DNA of 64,000 bases from Rhodospirillales bacterium (lineage in GTDB: Bacteria > Pseudomonadota > Alphaproteobacteria > Rhodospirillales > Casp-alpha2), in the NCBI GenBank assembly GCA_021775095.1, contig JAJFII010000102.1, positions 27,828-91,827 of the forward strand. The letters are read 5' to 3'. A model generated the notes under the pieces. That model searched no databases, was not told where the DNA came from, and saw only the letters and a program-made list of their open reading frames with translations. Made by a program: the position numbers and the translations under genes. This document shows positions 9,218 through 17,554 of the stretch, in pieces; the stretch's first letter is position 1, and each line of letters starts with the position of its first letter.

Positions 9218-9472
9218 GATCTATATCAATCTTTAAATAACCTTCAATTGGTTCGGAAATTCGAATGTGCAATTTAAAGTTGTTGTGTGTGTCGGTCCGA
9301 GAGTTGCATTTCTAAACCCCCTAAATCCATTCTGATCGTACCCATTGCTGCCATTCGGTTCAAGTATCAAGCCGAATCCCAACGCGAGCAAATGAGCAAT
9401 AAAAGTGCCATATCGCCGTCGGTACCTTATCCTGCTTAGGCCGGTAGATAACACACCCCGGGAGAATGATAT

Positions 9473-10327
9473 TCAGTTATTCAATTGAACCGTTGCTGCT
9501 CGCGTTGAATTGGACAGGGCGATGGGCGGGCCTGAATTATTTGGTTCTGAAATGGCGCGAAATTTAAGGCTAAACGCAGTCGTATGGATTGGATAGCACC
9601 AGATTACTTTGTCGCCAATCATGCCATCGCGGCGCTGACAGTCGCGAATTTTTTTATAATATTCGTCTTGGTATTTTGACCGTAAAATTTCATAGGAAAG
9701 GTTTTGAGATTCAAATCCTCTGAGCCCACCATTGCGAAATTTATCCATCAAATTTATTATCTGTGTCGTGTTGGCGAACTCATACTCGACAATTCCAATC
9801 GGTGTAACGATCCGGTGTAAGATTTTTTTATAGGGCTTCCAAATATAGTCGGCGTTAATCAGGGTTAATGTGACTAAATCTCTGTAAGAAGGGAAATAAG
9901 TGTTAAAGTCTGAGCGGTTCCCAGGCTGAATATGATAAAAAATAACGGTTGATTGCTGTTCCAGCTGGGCCTGAATGAAGATTTCATCCAGATAGACATT
10001 TTGCGATGTTTCCCGATGCCCAACTTCTATCCACGTACAGGTTTCAGGAACAAAAATATATGCTTCTTCAACATGAGATGACCTCGACAATTGTAACAAT
10101 TCCGCTTCGCCATCGAATTCACATTTATTGGTAACAACAACCCGAACTTTATTTTCTCTATTAACCCTTAGATGATCTGTATATTCAAATAATCGCCTAT
10201 CCAAATAAGGCGTATTTTTATTTTTTTCAATCCGAGAACTCCGGTCAAGTGAAGCCGCATAAGCATCGAGCGGGAGAACAAACCACCCGACCGCTATAGC
10301 GATTAAAGCCACCTTCACTTGCAGCAT
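9473..10327 (-). CDS. Exported protein of unknown function
   Basis: A 284-residue protein starting at ATG 10327 (an upstream GTG at 10333 is also in frame). It has a clear signal peptide (LQVKVALIAIAVGWFVLPLDAYAAS). The mature part is soluble and mixed alpha/beta, with few cysteines (CEFDG, ETCTW, RDCQRRDG, VIWCYP), which could form two disulfides. I recognise no domain or catalytic motif. It is the last gene of the minus-strand run that descends from the two-component system at 15.7 kb, following the transglutaminase-like protease with a gap of about 150 bases. Confidence 0.6.
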   Translation of the reverse strand: MLQVKVALIAIAVGWFVLPLDAYAASLDRSSRIEKNKNTPYLDRRLFEYTDHLRVNRENKVRVVVTNKCEFDGEAELLQLSRSSHVEEAYIFVPETCTWIEVGHRETSQNVYLDEIFIQAQLEQQSTVIFYHIQPGNRSDFNTYFPSYRDLVTLTLINADYIWKPYKKILHRIVTPIGIVEYEFANTTQIINLMDKFRNGGLRGFESQNLSYEILRSKYQDEYYKKIRDCQRRDGMIGDKVIWCYPIHTTAFSLKFRAISEPNNSGPPIALSNSTRAATVQLNN

Positions 10328-10480
10328 ACACACAATCAGTACTCCCTTCAGGGAATATTCAGCCCTTTGATTATCGGTCTATTTCCGCAACAAAGTCAAA
10401 AGTTACAATGCCACCCATGGCAGAACCTGCCGCCCGGTCGGTCTTGGCGGGCAAAAAAACGGGCCCTGCGGATGTTTCAA

Positions 10481-11176
10481 TTATCCGCGACGATGGCGCC
10501 ACCAGAAAGTACGATTTATCGAAAACACCGGCTCGTAGTGTCGTACGGTTTTTGTTTCAACCACTTTTTTGATCTGATTATCCAAAAGATAAGTCTTTAT
10601 CTTTTTTGTCTTTTTATCTCGGATAAACGCCACCAGGACAGCGTGGCCTACTTTCAAATTCAAATCCTTTACCGCGACAACACGGATTTCATTGTCCTTG
10701 AAACCAAGCAAGCGTAGAGATAAATATTTTACGATGGCGTAATCCTCACAGTCGCCGAAACGCGCCATAAATTCGCCAGGAGTTGCCCAATAGTCCTTCG
10801 TGCCCCAGTTGGATTTGTCGGTAATATAGTCAGCTTTATTCATGCGCGCATTAACCGCGCGAAGTTGGGTAAACTTATCGTATTTTTTTATGCTGATAAG
10901 AAATTTTTTCCAGTCGCCAAAACCACATATATTGAGCCGTTTGGAACTGCATTTTAGTTGCTTTTTGCCCTTCACTTCCTTTGAATATCTTGATAAAGCC
11001 GACCGCCACTTTTTAAAGGGTCGTAAATCTTTTGATCTCGTTTCGACACTTTGAAAAAAGCTGGGTCGGTATTTTTTTGCAGCCGCAGAACCAAAGGGAA
11101 TCGAAATCATAAAACCAGATAAGGTCAGGGCAATTACCCCTGCTCGCCATATTTTGAAGGTCTTGGATAGGGGCAT
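10481..11176 (-). CDS. Bacterial transglutaminase-like cysteine protease (BTLCP family)
   Basis: A 231-residue protein with an N-terminal hydrophobic signal or anchor (about 11-33). The core matches bacterial transglutaminase-like cysteine proteases, the family of LapG: WATPGEFMARFGDCEDYA with the catalytic Cys, KVGHAVLVAF with the His, and YLLDNQ with the Asp. LapG-type enzymes cleave large surface adhesins in the periplasm in response to cyclic-di-GMP via LapD, but no adhesin or LapD-like gene is in this window, so the substrate is unknown. It starts 20 bases after the stop of the spermidine-synthase-like gene and is probably in the same transcript. Confidence 0.85.
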   Translation of the reverse strand: MPLSKTFKIWRAGVIALTLSGFMISIPFGSAAAKKYRPSFFQSVETRSKDLRPFKKWRSALSRYSKEVKGKKQLKCSSKRLNICGFGDWKKFLISIKKYDKFTQLRAVNARMNKADYITDKSNWGTKDYWATPGEFMARFGDCEDYAIVKYLSLRLLGFKDNEIRVVAVKDLNLKVGHAVLVAFIRDKKTKKIKTYLLDNQIKKVVETKTVRHYEPVFSINRTFWWRHRRG

Positions 11177-11196
11177 AATGTCTTCCTGAAGAATAA

Positions 11197-12792
11197 TCAG
11201 TTAATTAAAATGTGCGGTGGCAATATTCCTGCTAAATACTGGCGCTGAGCCATATTTGCGTCGGCAAATAACAGGCTGAAAATATTATGGTCGTCTGAAA
11301 TCGGCTCCGAATATTTGAAAAAATCTGGCGACACCTTGCGGCTACCGGATACCGAAAACGCGACTAGGTTCGCCAATTGACCGGTTAACCCATTCTCTTC
11401 GATTGTCAGTTTAGGTGACTTGGCTAAAGCAGAGGCGACGACAAAAATATTGCCGTCGTCAATGCCCGACACATAAAGATTGGAAAAAGCCGTCGCCATG
11501 GTCGCAAGCAGGCGACGGTTTGGTTCATCATCAGTCGAATCAAAAAATGTGTTCATCACAACTGCTCCGCCCGACCTCAAGCATTTTTTTAGATCACCAA
11601 AAAACTCCCTGGTCATCAGGTAATCTGGAACATTATCCCCCTGGAAGAGATCAACAATCGCAAGGTCGTATTTTTGCTCGCATTTCCGCGCAAATGTCCT
11701 AGCGTCTTCCAGATAAACCTTTATGCCGGTCGGATCAAAGGCGAAGTTGTTTTGTGCCGCATCCAAGGCAGAGGCGTTAATTTCAACAACAGATACACCC
11801 AGTCCTTCGGTTTTGAAATGCCGGGGCACAATCCCGGCACCAAGGCCCAGGACGACAACATCTTTAGCATCCGGCACATAAGAGTGAGCAAGTGATTCAA
11901 GCACATAAGTATACATGGAAACGGACGTGTTATCCGTTGTCGTTCGGTTTTGAATCAATCCGTCCTGGATAAAATATTTTTCAATTACCCCGCTCCCGTC
12001 ATCGCGCTTTACTTCGGCAACTTTTATATTCCCGAACATCGATGTGTATTCTGCAATAACGTCAAAGGACGCCGTGTCCGCATAGGCCGAGCGAATTAAC
12101 TTCAGGTAGCGATCCTGCGCCAGAATCACGGAAACGCAAAGGGCGACAGTTAAGATGCCAGCAATCAGCAGTCGGGATCGTATTGTCTTTTTCTGAATTT
12201 TGGAAACAAAGATATAAATTGTGGCAACAGTACCCATGAGCGCCCCAAGGACTAATATCGCCCGGAAATTTGTGACGTTCGGGATAAACAGAAAAGCGGT
12301 AAACAAAACACCCACTACGGATCCCATCGTACTTATAAAAAATACCCGGCCTGCGCCCCCATCTCCGGTTTTCTTGATATTTCTCGTCATACTAATCAGT
12401 AACGGGTTCATGGCAGACAGGGCGATCAAGGGCAGCGCCAGAAGCAACGTCGCACCAAGAAAACTCCCGGCAATCAAATTAATTTGCGACAGCCATGGAA
12501 ATACGAGAGGATATAAAGTGGATGAAATTGCAATTGCCACGGCAGACGCAATTGGCGTCGCCAAGAATAAATGCTCACTAGATACCTGTGATTTTTTTTC
12601 AGAAATACTTCCACCTAATCGATAACCAACGGCCAAAAAAACAAGCGTTATGGAAAGAATTCCAGCCCAAATGTAGAGACTAACGCCAAAAAAGGGGGTC
12701 ATTATTCGTGACGCAAGGACCTCAAGCGAAAGGGTTACGGCGCCCGTCAAAAAAATTAGGAACTCGTAGCGTTGTAATTTTGAAGTATCGAT
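11197..12792 (-). CDS. Fused membrane transporter/spermidine synthase-like protein, probable AUC start
   Basis: Multiple hydrophobic segments fill the first 220 residues, followed by a Rossmann methyltransferase-like domain of the spermidine synthase family (DVVVLGLGAGIVPRHF, VVEINASALDAA, YDLAIVDLFQGDNVPDYLMTREFF). Polyamine synthesis is not certain, because most fused proteins of this type are uncharacterised. The first ordinary start codon is TTG 12750, but the family-typical N-terminus RYEFLIFLTGAVTLSLEVL lies partly upstream of it. Going back in frame, the only start-like codon is ATC at 12792-12790, five bases after a perfect AGGAGG (12798-12803), with an in-frame TAG just before. I therefore place the start at AUC (531 residues). 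A mutation or error of ATG is an alternative. Confidence 0.75.
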   Translation of the reverse strand: MDTSKLQRYEFLIFLTGAVTLSLEVLASRIMTPFFGVSLYIWAGILSITLVFLAVGYRLGGSISEKKSQVSSEHLFLATPIASAVAIAISSTLYPLVFPWLSQINLIAGSFLGATLLLALPLIALSAMNPLLISMTRNIKKTGDGGAGRVFFISTMGSVVGVLFTAFLFIPNVTNFRAILVLGALMGTVATIYIFVSKIQKKTIRSRLLIAGILTVALCVSVILAQDRYLKLIRSAYADTASFDVIAEYTSMFGNIKVAEVKRDDGSGVIEKYFIQDGLIQNRTTTDNTSVSMYTYVLESLAHSYVPDAKDVVVLGLGAGIVPRHFKTEGLGVSVVEINASALDAAQNNFAFDPTGIKVYLEDARTFARKCEQKYDLAIVDLFQGDNVPDYLMTREFFGDLKKCLRSGGAVVMNTFFDSTDDEPNRRLLATMATAFSNLYVSGIDDGNIFVVASALAKSPKLTIEENGLTGQLANLVAFSVSGSRKVSPDFFKYSEPISDDHNIFSLLFADANMAQRQYLAGILPPHILIN

Positions 12793-12810
12793 TTTAACCT
12801 CCTATGTGCT

Positions 12811-13548
12811 CTATACAGCTTCGTTTGCAGCCGTTCGATGGGAAATACGTCTAATCTTCCAGGTTTTTATAAATGCGGCAAATTGCAGTAACGCGACGAC
12901 GCTAACCAGCGTAAGAAAAGGCAGTTGTGCCCAATTCGGGTCTCTCGGCTCCGTGTGAAAATGCAGAAAATGAATAAAAAGGAAGTAGGCTGTATGTACC
13001 ACAATCAACATCCACAGAACATACGCCCCTTGTTGGACAAATTTCCATATGGCACCACCAAGCAATCTCTGGCTAAAATCGTTGGATGCCATCGCCAGGA
13101 TCAGACAATAAAGTAAGCCAACAGTACCAATTATATTGGCCAGGCTAAAGCCGTGTTGAACCATAACGTAATTACCTGAGACAGGGTGTATTTCGTACCC
13201 GAACAGGCGCAACAGGTCCCAGTCTACCCACCCCACCAGGATGATGGCCGTGTGAATTAGCGCAAGCAAAACACCATAAATGCCCAACTCACGACGCCAG
13301 AGGACCGTCGGTCTCGTTGCCGGAATTAACCGGGCTAAAGGTCCTATTGCCATGGACAGGGCAATCAATACAAATCCTGTGTCCCCGACCGCCCTGTTCC
13401 ATTGATGCATTGCCGACCAGTTGGGCCGTGATTCCAAAAATACGTAAATGCCAAGCCCCGTAAGAATCAAGACAACAAGGTGGCGAATTTTCCAATTGAA
13501 ATGAGCCGAAGTCTTTGTCCGGTTCCCTGTGCGTCCAGATAGGCTCAT
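12811..13548 (-). CDS. YedZ/MsrQ-like haem membrane protein (ferric reductase-like domain)
   Basis: A 245-residue integral membrane protein with about six helices and a ferric-reductase-like transmembrane domain. Histidines placed inside helices are candidate haem ligands: LLALIHTAIIL (helix 3), VQHGFSLANIIG and IVVHTAYFLFIHFLHFH. MsrQ passes electrons from the quinone pool to periplasmic MsrP, which repairs oxidised methionine. No MsrP is found here; the SUOX-fold protein at 8.7 kb is related in fold but lacks the ligand Cys. It lies 64 bases after the histidine kinase gene and 18 bases before the next start, so it is probably co-transcribed with both. Confidence 0.8.
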   Translation of the reverse strand: MSLSGRTGNRTKTSAHFNWKIRHLVVLILTGLGIYVFLESRPNWSAMHQWNRAVGDTGFVLIALSMAIGPLARLIPATRPTVLWRRELGIYGVLLALIHTAIILVGWVDWDLLRLFGYEIHPVSGNYVMVQHGFSLANIIGTVGLLYCLILAMASNDFSQRLLGGAIWKFVQQGAYVLWMLIVVHTAYFLFIHFLHFHTEPRDPNWAQLPFLTLVSVVALLQFAAFIKTWKIRRISHRTAANEAV

Positions 13549-13612
13549 AACAGTTTCTCTCCGATGTTTGAAAACGAGATGTGTCGCGATGGTTTTACAA
13601 ATTCAACCGGTT

Positions 13613-15007
13613 TTAGCCGGGCAGACGAATTCGGGCTGTTAATCCTCCTCCCGGCCGATTCTCAAGTTCAATTTCGCCGCCATGCTTATCGATAACGGCC
13701 TGGACGACACTTAACCCAAGGCCGATTCCTCCGGTACCCTGGCCGCGCGCGCTATCAACGCGATAAAAAGGTAAAAATACCTGTTCGAGTTCTTCCTCCG
13801 GAATTCCCGGGCCATTATCTGTAACTGTGATTTCAATGGTGTTTTCCTGCTTTGTGATTTCAACGGCTACGCGTTGACCATATTTGAGCGCATTTTCTAT
13901 CAAATTTGATAGGGCGCGCTTAATTGATCTCGTGCGACATTCCAAAATCACCTCTTCGGTTTCGGTAAAATCGATGTGATAGCCGGCATCTGACAAGTCA
14001 TCACAAACGGATGCGACAAGTGCTGTCAGGTTAACCCTTTCCACATCTTCGTTTTCCGCGTCTTCTCTGGCAAACGACAAGGTAGAAGAAATCATTGCTT
14101 CCATTTCTGCAAGCGTGGTTTTCATCTTTTCCTTTTCCTCACCGTCATCAATGGCCTCTGTTCTCAGCCTTAACAAGGTAATTGGTGTGCGCAGGTCATG
14201 TGAAATGGCAGCCAGCATTTGCGTTCGATTCTCAATAAGTTGTTTGAGTCGTTTCTGCATTTCGTTAAAGGCAAGGGTCGCTTCCTGCAGTTCTATCGGA
14301 CCACCAACCACAAGCGGCGGCGCATTCACATCTTTGCCCAGGCGTTTGGATGCGGCGGTGAATACCAGCAACGGCCGGGTAACGCGACGGATGACCCACA
14401 GGGAAATTATAATCACACCAAGCGCCATTAACGTCATCGACAAAACCGTTTTAATCGACCAAAGGGTTCCGTCGTCAGGTACGACGGCAGAAAAATTAAG
14501 CCATTTGCCATCCTTCAAACGTACGGAAGCCCGCAACAGTTGGCCATTTCCCTGGCCATGAAAAATGCGAGCCATAGGCGGATGACCTGAAACCTGCGTG
14601 ATCTCGGTAATCGATGTGTCAGGGTGGTCCTTTACATCGATGACCTGGACAACAACGCGAGTTTCGTCAGCCGTGCCAATTAACCGTTCCAAGTATTTCT
14701 TAAGGAGCGAATTAATGATGCCACCGGACTCATTTTCAAGCAGTCGGCTAACGGGTGTTACGGTAATGCCCAAGGTTTGACTATTTGTTGCCCGTAATAT
14801 TTGCTCCCGCCATTCGGTTGGCGTTTCATCAAACAATCGCGTAATTGCCGCAACCCGATGTGATATCTGATGCCCTCCGGTCATGGTCAGGATATCTGCT
14901 CTATCCGCCGTATAAATGGACATGCTGAAGATGTGCGATACAGTTAATCCAACAAGCAAAACAATGATCGTCTGTCCAACCAAACTTCGCGGTAAAAAGC
15001 GCTTCAC
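13613..15007 (-). CDS. EnvZ/CusS-class sensor histidine kinase
   Basis: The frame is open from 15049, but GTG 15007 is preferred: it gives MKRFLPRSLVGQT, a normal kinase N-terminus, and its GTGA overlaps the stop of the response regulator gene, a usual coupling. That gives 464 residues with two membrane helices (about 11-32 and 185-207), a periplasmic sensor of about 150 residues with scattered His, a HAMP domain, HisKA with phospho-acceptor His270 (AAISHDLRTPI) and HATPase (NLIENALKYG, DNGPGIP, GTGGIGLGLSVV). The location next to copper genes suggests sensing of metal or envelope stress, but the sensor domain has no recognisable metal motif. Confidence 0.9.
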   Translation of the reverse strand: MKRFLPRSLVGQTIIVLLVGLTVSHIFSMSIYTADRADILTMTGGHQISHRVAAITRLFDETPTEWREQILRATNSQTLGITVTPVSRLLENESGGIINSLLKKYLERLIGTADETRVVVQVIDVKDHPDTSITEITQVSGHPPMARIFHGQGNGQLLRASVRLKDGKWLNFSAVVPDDGTLWSIKTVLSMTLMALGVIIISLWVIRRVTRPLLVFTAASKRLGKDVNAPPLVVGGPIELQEATLAFNEMQKRLKQLIENRTQMLAAISHDLRTPITLLRLRTEAIDDGEEKEKMKTTLAEMEAMISSTLSFAREDAENEDVERVNLTALVASVCDDLSDAGYHIDFTETEEVILECRTRSIKRALSNLIENALKYGQRVAVEITKQENTIEITVTDNGPGIPEEELEQVFLPFYRVDSARGQGTGGIGLGLSVVQAVIDKHGGEIELENRPGGGLTARIRLPG

Positions 15008-15723
15008 GTTTTTACGACAGTCGGCGTAAAAACGTAGCCACCACCCCATACGGTTTTAATTATTTGTGGGTCTTTCGGGTCTGCCTCTACCTTCTTGCGA
15101 AGTCGACTGACCTGGGTATCGATACTTCGATCAAATGGCGTTGAATCCCTTCCCTGCGTCAGATCAATGAGCTGATCTCTATTCAAAATGTGCCCAGGAC
15201 GATGGATAAAGGTGATGAGTAAATTAAACTCTCCTGTGCTCAGTGGGACGATCACCCCATCTTCGCGGACCAATTGGCGCGTCGCTAAATTGAATGTCCA
15301 TCTGTCAAAACCGACCAACGCTTCTTCCGGAAGACGTTCTTGTTCTGGAAGACTTTTTGCGCGCCGCAGGACGGCTTTGATGCGGGCAAGAAGTTCGCGC
15401 GGGTTAAAAGGTTTGGCGATATAATCGTCTGCGCCCATTTCCAGGCCGACGATCCGATCTGTTTCCTCGCCCATTGCCGTTAGCATAATCACCGAAATCG
15501 AGGATTCTGCGCGCAGGTTTCGGCACAGAGTCAATCCGTCCTCTCCCGGCAACATTAAATCCAGCACGATTAAATCGATTCGATGTTCACAAAGTATTTG
15601 TTGCATTGATTTGCCGTCGGGAGCCGTGCTTACCCGCATTCCGTGCTGTTTCAGAAAGCGACCGACCAGGTCACGAATTTCTCTGTGGTCGTCGACGACC
15701 AGGATATGTGGGCGATCTGTCAT
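15004..15723 (-). CDS. OmpR/PhoB-family response regulator
   Basis: A 239-residue regulator. The frame extends to 15801, but ATG 15723 (MTDRPHILVVDDHREIRDLV) gives the normal receiver N-terminus. The receiver has the acidic pair Asp11/Asp12, phospho-acceptor Asp55 (LIVLDLMLPGEDG) and the switch Lys in IAKPFNPREL. The C-terminal winged helix is complete (STGEFNLLITFIHRPG, IDTQVSRLRKKVE, TVWGGGYVF). It is encoded first and the kinase second in the pair. Repeated GTCACA sites 75-105 bases upstream are probable binding sites, which would mean autoregulation and control of the divergent gene at 15948. Confidence 0.93.
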   Translation of the reverse strand: MTDRPHILVVDDHREIRDLVGRFLKQHGMRVSTAPDGKSMQQILCEHRIDLIVLDLMLPGEDGLTLCRNLRAESSISVIMLTAMGEETDRIVGLEMGADDYIAKPFNPRELLARIKAVLRRAKSLPEQERLPEEALVGFDRWTFNLATRQLVREDGVIVPLSTGEFNLLITFIHRPGHILNRDQLIDLTQGRDSTPFDRSIDTQVSRLRKKVEADPKDPQIIKTVWGGGYVFTPTVVKT

Positions 15724-15796
15724 AAGGCCAATATAGGTAGATGTGCGATCAGGATCGAAGGAAAAAGTGCAACAGAATTTGCCATTGATCAAAACT

Positions 15797-15830
15797 GTCA
15801 CACTCTGTCACAAAAAAGAAGTTTTGTGAC
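15797..15830. promoter_or_regulatory. GTCACA repeats, probable response-regulator operator
   Basis: GTCACA occurs at 15797-15802 and 15807-15812, one helical turn apart, as OmpR-family regulators prefer, and a third copy is inverted (TGTGAC, 15825-15830). GTCACAAAA and TTTTGTGAC form a nine-base inverted repeat around six bases. The site lies between the divergent regulator gene and the His/Met-rich protein gene, so it may control both. Confidence 0.5.
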
Positions 15831-15947
15831 GAACTTGCGCAACAAAAAAGTGCTCAAATACACCTGTTACCCATGAGGCCGAAGAAAACCTCGGGTTCAA
15901 TTTGCAATGTCCCAGCGCAGAAAATCACTTACAATCGGAGAAAAATC

Positions 15948-16448
15948 ATGAATAAAATCTACCCCCTGATAACCGCCACCCTGTTGAGCGCATCACTGGC
16001 GGCAACTGGTATTGCAAACGCACACAGTTCTGAAATCCAGGGGTTTGCCGCACAAAACCCGGCCAAAACAACGGCGGCAATGCCAATGCATGCAACGGCA
16101 TCCGCAAATAATGACATGAACCCACGCGGTGCCATGAGCCATCAAAACATGAGCCATCAATTCATGAACCATCAAATGATGGATCGAAGCATGGGCCACG
16201 GTATGATGGCTGGGAACTATCACCATTCTCAGGCGGCAATTATTGATCGGAAATTAACCGTCGAGGACGTGAAAAAAATAATTGATGGGCATTTGGTATG
16301 GATGGGGCACAAGCGCCTTAAGGTTGGCGAGGTCATAAAACAGGACGATGGCCTACTAATTGCTGATATCAACACGACAGATGGCTCGCTGGCCATGCGA
16401 ATGGAAGTCAACGCGAAGTCCGGAGCCATGCATCTGGTGATTGAATAA
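15948..16448 (+). CDS. Exported His/Met-rich protein with PepSY-like C-terminal part
   Basis: Start placed at ATG 15948 (MNKIYPLITATLL), preceded by GGAG; the frame is open further upstream without support. The protein has 166 residues: a signal peptide (cut near IANAHS), a linker with repeated NMSHQ/FMNHQ/MMDRSMGHGMM units (about 60-90) that looks suited to Cu(I) binding, and a C-terminal domain of about 70 residues (LTVEDVKKIIDGHLVWMG... DGLLIADINTTDGSLAMRMEVNAKSGAMHLV) similar in pattern to PepSY domains. It is divergent from the response regulator and first in the plus-strand metal cluster, so it is probably a periplasmic copper-binding protein under control of that regulator. Confidence 0.7.
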   Translation: MNKIYPLITATLLSASLAATGIANAHSSEIQGFAAQNPAKTTAAMPMHATASANNDMNPRGAMSHQNMSHQFMNHQMMDRSMGHGMMAGNYHHSQAAIIDRKLTVEDVKKIIDGHLVWMGHKRLKVGEVIKQDDGLLIADINTTDGSLAMRMEVNAKSGAMHLVIE

Positions 16449-16585
16449 CCAGGAACATTCGGGCGTTTCATGTGATTTTCCGGGCCTGCCCGCGACGTCC
16501 CCCTAAACGTCGGCACCATGAAGCGCCCGGATCCGCTGAATCCAGGACGGGTTCAATTTTTTTTGCAACGGAATGAAGACTTGAG

Positions 16586-16813
16586 ATGGAACCTCTCTTC
16601 TATTTTGTATTCGGGCCAATTGCCCTATATCTGATGCATCTATATGCGATGTTACAAGCGGGTTGTGGTCAAACCTCAAGGGAACCCATTCGCAGCCAGT
16701 TGCAAAGCCGTACGGCTCCTGGCGCAAAACGAAAGTCGGCAAAACAAAAATCGGAGGGTGATGTTGTTTATTGGCAAGCTCCAGTGAAAACAGATCGATA
16801 CGATGGTTTATAA
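16586..16813 (+). CDS. Small membrane-anchored protein, unknown
   Basis: A 75-residue frame with one hydrophobic helix (MEPLFYFVFGPIALYLMHLYAML) and a basic, Lys/Arg/Gln-rich tail. It ends 11 bases inside the next gene (16803), a spacing typical of coupled genes. There is no convincing ribosome binding site and I recognise no family. Its position between two genes of the copper cluster supports it being real. Confidence 0.4.
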   Translation: MEPLFYFVFGPIALYLMHLYAMLQAGCGQTSREPIRSQLQSRTAPGAKRKSAKQKSEGDVVYWQAPVKTDRYDGL

Positions 16814-17120
16814 CCTTACAGATTCAATGCGGATACCGTCTTCGACACCGCTCCATCCACGAAGAAAAACGATCATTCCGCTTTTTGCCCTCGGCATGAG
16901 TTTAAGCTCATTCTTTGCCCTCACATACGTGCTCGCAACCATATTTGATCTTTGGTTCCCTGAACTTGCGTTGAACCCTGTATGGAGCCATCTTCTGCCG
17001 GGGTTCGAATGGCTGTCGTGGAGCAGCTTCTTTTTAGGATTAGCGGAAACATTTTCCTACGCCTGGTACATCGCTCTGGTATTTGGCTCGCTTCACAATT
17101 TTTTCTCTCACAAAACATAG
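16803..17120 (+). CDS. DUF5676-like small membrane protein
   Basis: A 105-residue protein with two membrane helices. The sequence pattern ALGMSLSSFFALTYVLATIFDLWFP, then HLLPGFEWLSWSSFFLGLAETFSYAWYIALVFGSLHNFF, fits the DUF5676 family, which is common beside heavy-metal ATPase and SHOCT-domain genes but has no known function. M9 (16827) is an alternative start. Next comes the SHOCT protein gene 33 bases later on the same strand. Confidence 0.75.
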   Translation: MVYNLTDSMRIPSSTPLHPRRKTIIPLFALGMSLSSFFALTYVLATIFDLWFPELALNPVWSHLLPGFEWLSWSSFFLGLAETFSYAWYIALVFGSLHNFFSHKT

Positions 17121-17153
17121 GAAACAGCACGTTCCAAATGAAAGGAATAACCG

Positions 17154-17492
17154 ATGGCTAATCAAACTTTACTTCCATCGATAACACAGATAGCCCTGGC
17201 GGCAGTTTTGACGGGCATCGCCACAACGGTTTATGCCGATGTCGGTGGACTCGATCACGATGGCGGACACTGGGGTTGGGGGCACATGATGTTTGGCTCG
17301 ACGATGATGATATTCACCATAGGTTTAATTGTTTTTCTAGTTGTCCTTTTCGTTCGGAGCGGTCGCGACAAATCCGGTGGCGGTAAAGAAGGTTCATCGG
17401 CGCTCGAGGTCCTTCGCCAACAATATGCGCGCGGCGAAATTGACCATAACCAGTTCGAGGAACGACGCTCTGTTCTATCTTCTGACGTTTGA
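17154..17492 (+). CDS. SHOCT-domain membrane protein
   Basis: A 112-residue protein: an N-terminal hydrophobic segment with signal-like features (cut near VYADV), a His/Gly/Trp stretch (LDHDGGHWGWGHMMFG), one membrane helix (about 48-66) and a C-terminal SHOCT domain (ALEVLRQQYARGEIDHNQFEERRSVL). SHOCT domains are short helical hairpins at the ends of membrane proteins, probably for oligomer formation. It has an upstream AAAGGAAT ribosome binding site. It lies directly before the Cu ATPase gene, a common arrangement. Confidence 0.85.
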   Translation: MANQTLLPSITQIALAAVLTGIATTVYADVGGLDHDGGHWGWGHMMFGSTMMIFTIGLIVFLVVLFVRSGRDKSGGGKEGSSALEVLRQQYARGEIDHNQFEERRSVLSSDV

Positions 17493-17554
17493 ATTGAGCC
17501 AGGATTAAAATTTTTGCCCAGACTTAGGTAAACCCTGTTACACGGAGTCCCGTT

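Noticed and set aside
9216..9229. TTGAT-ATAG-ATCAT, an FNR-like box
   Set aside because: It covers the start codon of the SUOX-fold gene, a position from which FNR could not activate; likely chance.
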